From Actinoplanes philippinensis (GTDB taxonomy: Bacteria; Actinomycetota; Actinomycetes; Mycobacteriales; Micromonosporaceae), in the NCBI RefSeq assembly GCF_900113015.1, contig NZ_FONV01000001.1, positions 496,001 to 560,000 of the forward strand: a stretch of DNA of 64,000 nt. Reading direction: 5' to 3'. Positions 48,959-57,515 of this stretch are shown piece after piece (within the stretch, counting starts at the first letter, position 1; the number at the start of each line of letters is the position of its first letter). Both the position numbers and the translations under genes were made by a program. Below the pieces are notes generated by a model that was not told the origin of the DNA, did no database searches, and was given only the letters and a program-made list of their open reading frames with translations.

Positions 48959-49912
48959 TCAGGCGTTCGGGTCTGCCGTTCTCCGGAGGCGGAGGGCGGG
49001 GGCCAGGCCGCGCGGCAGGTAGAGGACGCAGACGATCAGCAGGACGGCGTAGACGGCGTAGGACAGGACGCTCGGGGCGTAGTCCGGCATGCCCGGCAGG
49101 GTGCCGAGAGTGTTCAGGAGCTGGACCAGCAGGACGATCACGGTGGCCCCGACGACCGGGCCGGCGATCGTGCCCAGGCCGCCGACCACGGCCATCACCA
49201 CGAACTCGATGGAGAGCAGCACCGGGAACGAGCCCGGTGACAGATAGCCGAGATAGAAGGCGTAGACCCCACCGGCCAGGCCGGCCATCGCGGCGGACAG
49301 GGTGAAGACGGCCAGGCGGTGCCGGCCGACGGCGACACCGCTGGCGGCGGCCGCCGTCTCGCTGGTCGCGGCGGCGCGGAGGGCGCGGCCGGGGCGGGAG
49401 TCGACGACGTTGCGCGCGATCAGCAGGGCGGCGGCCAGGACGAGCCATGCGGTGTACGCGTAACCGACGTCCCGGAGCTCCACGCCGACGATCGTGAGCC
49501 GGGGAACGCCCTGCAGCCCGATGGCGCCGCCCGCCCAGTCGGCCTGGGCCAGCAGGGACAGCAGGATCAGCTGGACGGCGAGGGTCGCGAACGCGAGATG
49601 GTGCCCGCGCAGCCGCAGCAGCGGGGCGCCGAGCAGCACCGCCGCGACGGCGGCGGCCACCGGGGCGAGGGCCAGGCCGAGCAGTGTGGGCACGCCGTGG
49701 ACCGCGGGCAGCGCCGCCGCGTACGCCCCGATCGCGTAGAAGGACGCCTGTCCCAGCGAGACCTGTCCGGCGTACCCCATCAGCAGGGAGACGCCGACGG
49801 TGACCGTGGCGGCCAGCAGGAGCAGCACGAACGTCGCGAGATGACGCTCCGGCAGGAGCGGCGGCAGCGCCAGCGTGACCGCCGCGACGGCCCCGATCGT
49901 CCAGCGGTTCAT
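48959..49912 (-). CDS. livM: Branched-chain amino acid-type ABC permease, LivM-like
   Basis: 317 residues, about ten membrane segments with the LivM signatures LLMGYAGQVSLGQASFYAIG, LRLRGHHLAFATLAVQLILL, VVDSRPGRALRAAATSETAA and FVVMAVVGGLGTIAGPVVGA. It forms the membrane channel with LivH and is powered by LivF/LivG. It is the last gene of the operon binding protein-livG-livF-livH-livM, each gene overlapping the next. The substrate may be an aromatic or amino acid, given the PaaX-type regulator next door. Confidence 0.92.
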   Translation of the reverse strand: MNRWTIGAVAAVTLALPPLLPERHLATFVLLLLAATVTVGVSLLMGYAGQVSLGQASFYAIGAYAAALPAVHGVPTLLGLALAPVAAAVAAVLLGAPLLRLRGHHLAFATLAVQLILLSLLAQADWAGGAIGLQGVPRLTIVGVELRDVGYAYTAWLVLAAALLIARNVVDSRPGRALRAAATSETAAAASGVAVGRHRLAVFTLSAAMAGLAGGVYAFYLGYLSPGSFPVLLSIEFVVMAVVGGLGTIAGPVVGATVIVLLVQLLNTLGTLPGMPDYAPSVLSYAVYAVLLIVCVLYLPRGLAPALRLRRTADPNA

Positions 49913-50769
49913 CGTGCCGCCTCCGGGACCGGGCCGGTGCGGGCCGCCTGGACGATCATGACGGTGAGCATCAGCACCAGGGCCACCTCCAGCTGGTAGG
50001 CGCCGCCGCCGTACCCCGCGACGACGGTCTGGGTGACGCCGAGCAGCAGGCCGCCGGCGAGCGTGACCATCGGGCGGGACAGGCCGCCGAGGATCGCCGC
50101 GGCGAACCCGTTGACGATCAGGGTGACGTCGCTGTCGAAGGTGACCTGCTGCACCGGCGTGGTGAGGACGCCGGCCAGGCCGCCGAGCGCGCCGCCGAGG
50201 GTGAACGCGAGCAGGCCCATCCGGCGCACGTCGATGCCGACGACTTGCGCGGCGTAGCGGTTGGAGGCGCACGCGGTCAGCGCCCGGCCCGGATCGGTGC
50301 GGGCGAAGAACCACGCCATCAGCGCGAAGACGACGGCGGTCACGGCGAGGATCAGCAGGTAGTGGGCGGGGACCCGGGCGTCGCCCACCTCGGCCACCCC
50401 GGTCAGGCCCGGGAAGGATCGGGGCTGGTCGCCCCAGATCAGGACCTCGATGGCGTACGCCAGGACGCCCAGCCCGAGAGTGACGATCAGCGAGGTTCCG
50501 GGGCTGGTGCCGGGGCGGCCGATCGCGATCACTCCGACGACGAGGCCGGCGAGCGCGCCCAGGGCCACGCCGCCCGACTCGGCCACGCCGTGCGGGAGTC
50601 CCGCGCTGAGCAACGTCGACGTGAGGAGGGCGGCGAGGACCGCGAAGCCCCCCTGCGCGAAGTTGACCACCCGCGTCACCCGGTGGATGGCCACGAGCCC
50701 ACTGCCGACCAGCGCGAACCCGGCCCCGATCCCGAGCCCCGTCAGCAGATACCCGATCAGGTCACTCAT
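49909..50769 (-). CDS. livH: Branched-chain amino acid-type ABC permease, LivH-like
   Basis: 286 residues with about eight membrane segments. LivH signatures are GFALVGSGLVAIHRVTRVVN, FAQGGFAVLAALLTSTLL, RALTACASNRYAAQVVGIDV and LIVNGFAAAILGGLSRPMVT. It is the partner of LivM. Its ATG lies within the end of livF (eight-base overlap) and its stop overlaps livM (ATGA). Confidence 0.92.
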   Translation of the reverse strand: MSDLIGYLLTGLGIGAGFALVGSGLVAIHRVTRVVNFAQGGFAVLAALLTSTLLSAGLPHGVAESGGVALGALAGLVVGVIAIGRPGTSPGTSLIVTLGLGVLAYAIEVLIWGDQPRSFPGLTGVAEVGDARVPAHYLLILAVTAVVFALMAWFFARTDPGRALTACASNRYAAQVVGIDVRRMGLLAFTLGGALGGLAGVLTTPVQQVTFDSDVTLIVNGFAAAILGGLSRPMVTLAGGLLLGVTQTVVAGYGGGAYQLEVALVLMLTVMIVQAARTGPVPEAAR

Positions 50770-51442
50770 CGGTCACCTGGATGTGGCCGCCGAGGTAGGC
50801 GGCGGTCACCCGCGGGTCGCGGGCCAGGATGGGGGCCGGACCGTGCAGGGCGATCCGGCCGGACTCCAGGACGTAGGCGTAGTGGCACAGGTCCAGGGCG
50901 AGGCGGGCGTTCTGTTCGATGAGCAGGACCGACAGGTCGCGGGTGGTGTGCAGGGTGACGAGGTGGTCGACGAGCGACGTGACGACCATCGGGGCGAGGC
51001 CGAGGCTCAGCTCGTCGACGACCAGCACGTCCGGGTCGGCCATCAGGGCCCGGCCGATCGCGACCATCTGCTGCTGGCCGCCGGAGAGGGTGCCGGCGCG
51101 GCGGGCGCGCAGGGCGGCCAGGCCGGGGAACAGGTCGTAGATCGCGGCGGTGTCGCGGCGGCGGGTGCGCCAGCCGCCGAGACGCAGGTTGTCGTCGACG
51201 GTCATGTCCGGGAACATCTCGCGGCCCTCGGGGACGTGGGCGATCCGGCCGTCGACGGTGATCGTGCCGTGGTCCGGGCGGATCAGTCCGCACAAGGCTT
51301 TGACCAGGGTGGTCTTGCCCGCGCCGTTGGCGCCGATCAGGGCGGTCAGGCCGTGGTGCGGGACGGTCAGGCTGACGTCGTCCAGGGCGGTGGCGCCCGC
51401 ATACCGCACGGTCAGGGCGCTGATGTCGATGGCGCCGGTCAC
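50762..51442 (-). CDS. livF: ABC transporter ATPase, LivF-like
   Basis: 226 residues. Walker A is IGANGAGKTTLVKAL, the signature LSGGQQQMVAIGRALM, Walker B DVLVVDELSLGL and the switch histidine is replaced by Gln in LLIEQNARLAL, as is normal for LivF. PEGREMFPDMTVDDNL is a LivF hallmark. The GTG start overlaps the livG stop (GTGA). Confidence 0.93.
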   Translation of the reverse strand: MTGAIDISALTVRYAGATALDDVSLTVPHHGLTALIGANGAGKTTLVKALCGLIRPDHGTITVDGRIAHVPEGREMFPDMTVDDNLRLGGWRTRRRDTAAIYDLFPGLAALRARRAGTLSGGQQQMVAIGRALMADPDVLVVDELSLGLAPMVVTSLVDHLVTLHTTRDLSVLLIEQNARLALDLCHYAYVLESGRIALHGPAPILARDPRVTAAYLGGHIQVTDE

Positions 51443-52230
51443 TCGGCGACGCCTCTTGCGTGGAGGTGGGGCTCGTCCGGCCGTACCCCCAGATATGCGG
51501 TTTGGACCTTGGGGTTGGCCCGGACCTCGGCGGGGGTGCCGTCGGCGATGACGCGGCCGAGGTCGAGGACGGTGATCCGGTCGGCGAGGCGCATGACGAA
51601 GGCGACGTCGTGCTCGACCAGCAGCATCGTGAGGCCTTCGGCGCGCAGGCGGGTGATCAGGTCGGAAAGCAGCTCGCGTTCGCCGGCACGGAGGCCGGAG
51701 GCCGGCTCGTCGAGCAGGAGCAGGCGGGGCTCGCCGCAGAGCGCGCGGGCCAGTTGCAGGGACCGCTGCCGGCCCAGCGGCAGCTCCTCGGCGGGCCGGT
51801 CCGCCCAGTCGGCGAGGCCGGTCCGGTCGAGGCAGACCATCGCCTGCTCGCGGATGCGGCGTTCGTCGCGGTGATGCCGGGGCAACCGCAGCGCGGCGGC
51901 GAGGAACCCGGCGCGGGTGATGGCGTGCGCGCCGACCATCACGTTCTCCCGGACGGTCATGCCGTGGAAGACACGCGCCGCCTGGAAGACGACGCCGATG
52001 CCGCGCCGGTGGGCGGGGCGGCGCTCGACGCGGACACCGTCGAGCGCCACCGTGCCGGCGTCCACCGCGAGCTGGCCGCCGATCAGGGCGAACAGTGTGG
52101 ACTTGCCGGCGCCGTTCGGCCCGATCACGGCCCGCAGCTCGCCGGCCGGCACCGTCAGGCTCACGTCACGGACGGCGTAGACGCCCCCGAACGCGCGGGA
52201 CACGTTGCCGACGGCCAGCTCCACCGTCAC
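51439..52230 (-). CDS. livG: ABC transporter ATPase, LivG-like
   Basis: 263 residues. Walker A IGPNGAGKSTLFALIGG, IGVVFQAARVFHGMTVRENV, a signature region that reads PLGRQRSLQLARALCG instead of the usual LSGGQQ-type core, Walker B RLLLLDEPASGL and switch LLVEHDVAFVM. The altered signature (PLGRQR) is a natural LivG-type variant. The GTG at 52230 overlaps the binding-protein stop (GTGA); the much longer open frame upstream is a shadow of that gene. Confidence 0.9.
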   Translation of the reverse strand: MTVELAVGNVSRAFGGVYAVRDVSLTVPAGELRAVIGPNGAGKSTLFALIGGQLAVDAGTVALDGVRVERRPAHRRGIGVVFQAARVFHGMTVRENVMVGAHAITRAGFLAAALRLPRHHRDERRIREQAMVCLDRTGLADWADRPAEELPLGRQRSLQLARALCGEPRLLLLDEPASGLRAGERELLSDLITRLRAEGLTMLLVEHDVAFVMRLADRITVLDLGRVIADGTPAEVRANPKVQTAYLGVRPDEPHLHARGVAE

Positions 52231-53387
52231 TTGAACCGGCCCTTGGTGAAGTCGGTGGGGGTGAACTTCCCGCCCTCGATCGTGTTGATCGCGATGAAGT
52301 CGGTGGTCAGGCCGGAGTGGTCGGTCGCGGAGTAGGTGTAGGTGCCGTTCGCGGTGGTCAGGGTCAGGCCTTCGAGCGCGTCGCGGACCTTCTTCCGGTC
52401 GGGGCCGCCGGCCTTCTCGATCGCGGCGGCCAGCAGGTGCACGCCGCTCCAGCCGTCCTGGGCGAACTGCGGGGGCGGGTAGCCGTACTTGCTGGTAAAA
52501 CTGCTGGTCAGCTCGTCGACGGCGGTCTTCAGTGGACCGGCCGGGAGGTGCTCGCCGACCACCCCGACCGAGCTGGCGATCACCGCGCCGTCGGCGGCCG
52601 GGCCGGCCGGATCCAGGAACAGTTTGCTGGCCTGCGAGCCGGTCAGCACGAGCGGAACGGTCAGGCCGGACGCGGCGTAGCCCTTCGTGATGGCGACGGC
52701 CGGCGCCCCGGTCCCCCACAGCATCAGCGCCTGCGCGTCCGACGACCGGACGTGCGTGAAGATCGCGCTGAACTCGGTGGCGGTCGTCTGGAACTCCTCG
52801 ACCGGGGCGAGGGTCACGCCGTACTGCCCGGCTTTGGCCTGCAGTCCTTTGAAGCCGGCGACCGCGTAGCTGCTCTTGGTGTCGTAGGCGACCGCGACCT
52901 TCGTCAGTTTCGCCGACTGGAAGTACTGCAGGGCGGCCTCGGCGTAGGTGCCGGACAGGGCGGGGACGACGAAGACGTACGGGTGGATCGGGTTGACCTG
53001 CTCGTCGGCGGGGGTGAGCGAGACGTACGGGATCTCCTCCCGGTCCACCAGCGGGATGGTCGCGAGCGCCGAGTTGCTGAACGGCGACCCGATGATGGCG
53101 TCGGAGTCGTCCTTCAGTTCGTTGAACGCGAGCACGGCCTGGTCGGGCAGGCTCTTGTCGTCGCGGACGGACAGTTCGATCCGCCGGCCCCCGATCCCTC
53201 CGGCGGCGTTGATCTTGTCGACGGCGAGGGCCACGGACTTCTGGTTCTCGGTGCCGAGCGGCGAGTAGTTGCCGGTGAGCGAGACGATCTGGCCGACCCG
53301 GATCGGGTCGTCGCCGTCGCTCGTGTCGTTGCCGCACGCGGTCAGGGCCAGGGTGAGGGCCAGTAGGAGCGGCCCGGTTCTGCGCAT
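52227..53387 (-). CDS. Branched-chain amino acid-type substrate-binding lipoprotein
   Basis: 386 residues. Signal peptide LLLALTLALTACGN with lipobox Cys18, then a LivJ/K-type bilobal domain: IRVGQIVSLTGNYSPLGTEN, LAVDKINAAGGIGGRRIELS, GSPFSNSALATIPLVDREEI, QYFQSAKLTKVAVAYDTKSS and FAQDGWSGVHLLAAAIEKAG. It is the first gene of the transporter operon, with a GAGGAGG ribosome site. The divergent PaaX-family gene and the inverted repeat at 53417-53457 suggest specific repression. Confidence 0.9.
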   Translation of the reverse strand: MRRTGPLLLALTLALTACGNDTSDGDDPIRVGQIVSLTGNYSPLGTENQKSVALAVDKINAAGGIGGRRIELSVRDDKSLPDQAVLAFNELKDDSDAIIGSPFSNSALATIPLVDREEIPYVSLTPADEQVNPIHPYVFVVPALSGTYAEAALQYFQSAKLTKVAVAYDTKSSYAVAGFKGLQAKAGQYGVTLAPVEEFQTTATEFSAIFTHVRSSDAQALMLWGTGAPAVAITKGYAASGLTVPLVLTGSQASKLFLDPAGPAADGAVIASSVGVVGEHLPAGPLKTAVDELTSSFTSKYGYPPPQFAQDGWSGVHLLAAAIEKAGGPDRKKVRDALEGLTLTTANGTYTYSATDHSGLTTDFIAINTIEGGKFTPTDFTKGRFK

Positions 53388-53416
53388 GAGGAACCTCCTC
53401 GGTGAGGTTCATCGAA

Positions 53417-53457
53417 GTTAGGCTCTGTCTTCGACGGCCGTCAAGAAAGTGCCTAAC
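53417..53457. promoter_or_regulatory. Inverted repeat between the liv operon and the paaX-like gene
   Basis: GTTAGGC (53417-53423) and GCCTAAC (53451-53457) form a perfect inverted repeat 27 bases apart; TCGAAG/CTTCGA is nested inside (53412-53417 and 53429-53434). TAACAT (53454-53459) is a -10-like hexamer seven bases before the regulator's ATG. It is a likely binding site for the PaaX-like protein controlling both directions. Confidence 0.6.
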
Positions 53458-53466
53458 ATCTAGCGC

Positions 53467-54270
53467 ATGCCGCCGAAACCATCGACCCTCCTGCTGATGC
53501 TTCTCGGAGACTTCGTCCTCGACCGGGACGTGTGCGTCTTCTCCGGCAGCGCCATCGACGTCCTCGGCCGGCTCGGCGTCTCCTCGCACGCCACCCGGTC
53601 CACGCTCGCCCGCATGGTCAACCGCGGGCTCCTGCGCCGGCAGCGACACGGCCGCAAGATGTACTTCGGCCTCACCGATCGGGCCGCGGCGATCCTGCAC
53701 GACGGGCGAAGCCGCATCTGGGAGACCGGCGCCGTCAACGACGACTGGGACGGCACGTGGACGCTGCTCTGCTTCTCCCTCCCCGAGTCCTGGCAGCGGC
53801 AACGGCACGACCTGCGGTCCCAGCTGGCCTGGTCCGGGTTCGGGCCGTTGCAGGGCGGGCTGTGGATCGCGCCGGGGGTGGTGCCCGCGCAGGCGATCGT
53901 CACCGGGCTCGGGCTGTCGGCGCACGCCCGGGTCTTCCACGCCCGGGCCGACGAGCTCACCGATGTCGGCGCGATGGTCCGGGACGCGTACGACCTCGAC
54001 GAGCTCGCCGGGCGTTATCAGGCGTTTCTCGCGCGGTGGGAGGGGGCGTCGCCGTTCGGGGATCCGCTGGCGGCCCGGCTCAGCCTCGTCGCCGAATGGC
54101 TCGGCGCCATCCGGCGCGATCCGCGGCTGCCGGTCTCGCACCTGCCGCCGGACTGGCCCGCGGTGCGGGCCCAGCGGGTCTTCCGCGACCTGGAAGCGGC
54201 CTCACTGCAGCCGGCGCGCGACCTGGCCGCGTCCGTCCTGGACCTCGAGCCCGACGAGGTACGGAGGTGA
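53467..54270 (+). CDS. PaaX-family transcriptional repressor
   Basis: 267 residues in the PaaX layout: an N-terminal winged helix (FVLDRDVCVFSGSAIDVLGR, LGVSSHATRSTLARMVNRGL, RQRHGRKMYFGLTDRAAAIL), a central ferredoxin-like domain (WDGTWTLLCFSLPESWQRQR) and a C-terminal helical domain (LAGRYQAFLARWEGASPFGD). PaaX itself senses phenylacetyl-CoA; here the ligand may be a CoA thioester of whatever the adjacent transporter imports. The ATG at 53467 lacks a ribosome site and may be leaderless. Its last 69 bases overlap the end of the convergent exosortase-ATP-grasp gene. Confidence 0.88.
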   Translation: MPPKPSTLLLMLLGDFVLDRDVCVFSGSAIDVLGRLGVSSHATRSTLARMVNRGLLRRQRHGRKMYFGLTDRAAAILHDGRSRIWETGAVNDDWDGTWTLLCFSLPESWQRQRHDLRSQLAWSGFGPLQGGLWIAPGVVPAQAIVTGLGLSAHARVFHARADELTDVGAMVRDAYDLDELAGRYQAFLARWEGASPFGDPLAARLSLVAEWLGAIRRDPRLPVSHLPPDWPAVRAQRVFRDLEAASLQPARDLAASVLDLEPDEVRR

Positions 54271-56091
54271 GCCGGGCCCCGCGCCTCCGGGCGCGAGAGC
54301 GTTGACCGCCGCCAGGGACTCGCCGTGGGCGGCGGGAACCACGGGGGCGGCCGGCGGCCGGTGGGCGGCGAGGGGGTCGGGGAGGGCGGTTCCGTCGGCG
54401 GTGTAGTAGACCTCGGCGAAATGGCGGGCCATCCGGACCCCGGGGCGGAACCCGAGGGGCGCGACGGCAGTACCCGGATCGAGGACGGCGGACAGGAAGG
54501 TGCCGACGACGTCGGCGCCCGCGGCGAGGGTGAGCGGCAGGCCGCCGGAGAAACGGGGGTTGACCTCGACGATGGTGGCCTCGCCGGAGTCGGTGACGAA
54601 GCCCTGCACGCCGGCGGGGCCGGTGTGCCGGACGGCGCGGAGGGCCGCCGCGACCACCTCGGTGACGGCGAGTGAGGCGAAGGTGGTGCCGCGGGTCTCG
54701 TCGCGCCAGCGGGGCACGCAGGCGAGCAGGGTGCCGTCCCGGGCGACGAGGGCATCGGCGGTGAACTCACGGCCGGGCAGGCGGGTCTGGACGATGGCGG
54801 CGGGGACGGTGGCGAAGGCGTACGGCAGGTGGGCGGGGTCGTCGACGAGGATGACGTCGCGGCGGCCGCGGCCGCGGGCCGGTTTGACCACCCACGGGCC
54901 GGGGACCTGGGTGGCGGCGGCGGCGGTCCAGGCGGTCACCGGGTGGGGGACGCCGGCGGCGTGCAGCGTCGTCGCGAAGGCGATCTTGTCGAGGCACAGT
55001 TCGGCGGCGGCCGGGTCGGGCAGCCAGGTCCGGACGCCGAGGGCGTTGACGGCCGGCTCGAACGAGGCGAGCACGTGGTAGTCCTCGGCGACGGTGCAGA
55101 TCAGCGCGGCGGGGCGGTGTTCGCCGAGGACGGCGAGCAGGGCGGTGGAGTAGCCGGGGTGGTCGGCGCGGGGCACGACGGCGCCGCGGCCGGCGAGGCG
55201 CAGGCCGACGGCGTCGGGGTCGGCGTCCAGCGCGAGGACGTGGTCGCCGGCGGCCTGCAGGGCGCGGATGACGGCGACGCCGGCCGGGCTCCCGGCGCCG
55301 GTCACGGCGATCAGGCGGCCGGTCGTCTCGGCGGTCCGGTACGGCGCGCGGCGCGCGAGCGGGATCTCCCGGTGTACGCCGGCGGCTGCCTGTGCCCCCT
55401 GATCGCGGCGCTCCTCGGCGGGCTCGGCCGGGTGTCCGGGGCGGGCCCGGCCGGCACGACGCGCGTCGTACATCGTCAGCCCGATCATGATGAGGAGGCC
55501 GACGAACGTGTAGGCGAGGTTGAGGACCGCGCCGATCCCGTCGTGGAAGAGGACCAGCGCGTCGACGGCGAAGTAGCGGGCGGCCAGCAGGGATCCGAGG
55601 AGGCGGAGCTGGTTGGCGGCGAGGACGAAGGCGGCGGCGAAGAGGAAGCCGATCAGGGCGTGCGGCCGCCGGCGGAGCGCGACGACGGCCAGTGCGGCGA
55701 GGGCGAGGACGCTGCCCCACATCGAGCAGAGGCCGGTCATCTCGGCGACGACGGGCTCCAGCTCGGGTCCGAAGACGACGAACGAGTCGCCGAGGGCGCC
55801 GGAGATCCGGTCGACGCCGAGCCCGTCGATGATTCTCGAGGCGAGGCTGACCTCGAAACGGCGTACCGGGTCGATGAGCAGCAGATATCCGCCGACCCAC
55901 GCGGCCACGGCGCCGATCGTCTCGAGAACGACCAGCCGTCGCCGTACCGTCTTCTCCCGGTGCCGCGAGGGGGTGGCGTCCCGGTCTCCGGTCTGCCGCG
56001 CCCCGGCCGCGCGGTGGTCGGCCGGCGTCCCTTTGTGGCTGAGATCGATGTCGCCGGAGTGCGCCCCGACCGGCGGCACGTCGCGCATCAT
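54202..56091 (-). CDS. Exosortase-like membrane domain fused to ATP-grasp
   Basis: 629 residues. Residues 50-215 hold about five membrane segments with the exosortase/archaeosortase catalytic set: Cys122 (MTGLCSMWG), Arg163 (AANQLRLLG) and His183 (LFHDGIGA). A charged linker follows. Residues 258-600 are a CarB/PylC-like ATP-grasp: GRLIAVTGAGSPAGVAVIRA, LDKIAFATTLHAAGVPHPVT, WVVKPARGRGRRDVILVDD and GEATIVEVNPRFSGGLPLTL. The first half should cut and transfer a C-terminal sorting signal. The second should activate a carboxylate with ATP and join it to an amine, perhaps supplying the group that is attached. It overlaps the LPTGG-protein gene (TGATG), its likely substrate. The fusion is seen directly; the joint function is inference. 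Confidence 0.82.
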   Translation of the reverse strand: MMRDVPPVGAHSGDIDLSHKGTPADHRAAGARQTGDRDATPSRHREKTVRRRLVVLETIGAVAAWVGGYLLLIDPVRRFEVSLASRIIDGLGVDRISGALGDSFVVFGPELEPVVAEMTGLCSMWGSVLALAALAVVALRRRPHALIGFLFAAAFVLAANQLRLLGSLLAARYFAVDALVLFHDGIGAVLNLAYTFVGLLIMIGLTMYDARRAGRARPGHPAEPAEERRDQGAQAAAGVHREIPLARRAPYRTAETTGRLIAVTGAGSPAGVAVIRALQAAGDHVLALDADPDAVGLRLAGRGAVVPRADHPGYSTALLAVLGEHRPAALICTVAEDYHVLASFEPAVNALGVRTWLPDPAAAELCLDKIAFATTLHAAGVPHPVTAWTAAAATQVPGPWVVKPARGRGRRDVILVDDPAHLPYAFATVPAAIVQTRLPGREFTADALVARDGTLLACVPRWRDETRGTTFASLAVTEVVAAALRAVRHTGPAGVQGFVTDSGEATIVEVNPRFSGGLPLTLAAGADVVGTFLSAVLDPGTAVAPLGFRPGVRMARHFAEVYYTADGTALPDPLAAHRPPAAPVVPAAHGESLAAVNALAPGGAGPGSPPYLVGLEVQDGRGQVARRLQ

Positions 56092-56633
56092 GGCGTGCCG
56101 GCCGCCCTGCGCCGGCGCCGGCCCGCCACGACCGCGGCGATCACCCCGGCGGCCAGGAACCCGAGGATCGGGCCGAAGCCGTTGCCGCCGGTCGGCAGGC
56201 TCACGTCGTCGCCGCAGGCCGGGCGGTTCCAGTAGGCGGCCACGCTCTTGCCGCCGACCTGCCAGGTGACCCGGGTGTCCCTACTGACCCAGCCGGTCGC
56301 GAAGGCGGCCCTGTGGGTGCCCGGCGAGAAGCGGGCGGCCACTGTGGCGTCGGTGGAGGTGGTGCCGCCGGAGAACACGAGCCTGTTGTTCGCGCCGGCC
56401 GCGATGGTGCCCGGCCCGCTCGCGTCGCTGACATATCCGAAGACCGCCCGGTACCGGCCGGTGCTGCTGTCCTTGACGATGCAGTCGCACGTCGGGCTGC
56501 CGGACAGGGTCTGCCAGGTCGCCGCGGACGGGCCGGTCTTCAGGAACAGCGCGGTCGTGATCGCCGCGACCAGCGCGACGGCACCGGCTGCGACAACGGT
56601 GCGCCGCCTGCGTGCCGGCAGGACGAGACGCAT
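56088..56633 (-). CDS. Exported protein with LPTGG-type sorting tail
   Basis: 181 residues. An N-terminal signal (RRRTVVAAGAVALVAAITTA) is followed by a small beta-rich domain with a Cys-Asp-Cys pair (49-51) and Cys140 that may form disulfides. The C-terminus is tripartite: LPTGG (146-150), a hydrophobic segment (about 153-171) and RRRRR (172-176). Such tails are cut by sortases at LPxTG-like sites or by exosortases. No sortase is nearby, whereas the exosortase-ATP-grasp gene overlaps its stop, so the pair looks like an enzyme with a single dedicated target. GGAGG lies eight bases before the ATG. Confidence 0.82.
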   Translation of the reverse strand: MRLVLPARRRRTVVAAGAVALVAAITTALFLKTGPSAATWQTLSGSPTCDCIVKDSSTGRYRAVFGYVSDASGPGTIAAGANNRLVFSGGTTSTDATVAARFSPGTHRAAFATGWVSRDTRVTWQVGGKSVAAYWNRPACGDDVSLPTGGNGFGPILGFLAAGVIAAVVAGRRRRRAAGTP

Positions 56634-56714
56634 GACGGGAACCTCCGCGGTCCGGGCGGTGTGTGATGGCGCGACGTCCTTGATCGGCCGCGCCACCGCC
56701 GGAGTTGAGGTCCC

Positions 56715-57515
56715 TTACTCGTTCACGTGCTTGTCGAAGCCGATGTACAGGCGCGCGGACGCGTTCGCGCCGAGCGCGCCGAGGGTCTCCAGCTCCCGCA
56801 GCCGCAGCAGGGCCGGGTGCTGCGCGTACGCCTCGGCGGCGTCGGCGAGGCGGCGCAGGGCGTCGACCTCGGCGTCGGCGCGGATGCGCTTGGCCTCAGC
56901 GTCCGCCTCGGCGGCGAGCCGTGCGGCGTCGGCACGCGAGGTCGCCTCCAGCAGTTCCCGGTCAGCCTTGGTACGGGCCTCGACCATCTGTGCCTCGGCC
57001 AGACGCTGCGCGGTGAGCACCCGGTTCATGACGTCCTGGAGGTTGCCCGGGAACACCAGGTCCTTCACGTCGGCACGGATGATCTGCACGCCGTAGCCCG
57101 CCGACACGCCCTCGACGTCGCGCAGGATGTCCTCGGAGAGCTGGTTGCGGTTGGTGAGGATGGCCTCCAGGGTCATCGACGCGAGCGACCGGCGGGCGGC
57201 GAGCTGCACGTCGCTGTAGACGCGGTCGCTGTAGTCGGACACCCGCTCGACGGCGGCCACCGGATCGGTGACCCGGAAATGCGTGATGATGTTGACCCGG
57301 ACGGCGACCTTGTCGGCGGTCAGGATCTCCTGGCCCTTGATGTTGAGCTCACGCTCGCGCAGGTCGATCTGGACGACGTCGACCGTCGCCACCCGGCCGC
57401 CCAGCCGGCGGCGCCGGGGCAGCTCGTACCGGCCCGGCTCCAGAACCTGGTCGAACCGGCCGTCGACGTAGCGAAGGCCACGGAAACCACTACGAATGAT
57501 CACCTCGTCGGTCAT
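56715..57515 (-). CDS. Slipin/stomatin-like SPFH protein
   Basis: 266 residues. It lacks a clear N-terminal membrane segment. The SPFH domain reads EVIIRSGFRGLRYVDGRFDQ, VDVVQIDLRERELNIKGQEI, VAVRVNIITHFRVTDPVAAV and ARRSLASMTLEAILTNRNQL, with a following coiled coil (about 190-245, MVEARTKADRELLEATSRAD). It is probably a membrane-associated scaffold. It lies 81 bases upstream of the LPTGG gene on the same strand and may share its transcript. GAGGTG precedes the ATG at 57515. The 247-base gap upstream holds nothing I can identify. Confidence 0.85.
   Translation of the reverse strand: MTDEVIIRSGFRGLRYVDGRFDQVLEPGRYELPRRRRLGGRVATVDVVQIDLRERELNIKGQEILTADKVAVRVNIITHFRVTDPVAAVERVSDYSDRVYSDVQLAARRSLASMTLEAILTNRNQLSEDILRDVEGVSAGYGVQIIRADVKDLVFPGNLQDVMNRVLTAQRLAEAQMVEARTKADRELLEATSRADAARLAAEADAEAKRIRADAEVDALRRLADAAEAYAQHPALLRLRELETLGALGANASARLYIGFDKHVNE

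Noticed and set aside
51439..54141. 900-codon minus-strand frame joining LivG to upstream sequence
   Set aside because: Only the last 263 codons resemble a protein; the rest is the out-of-frame shadow of the binding protein and the paaX-like gene.
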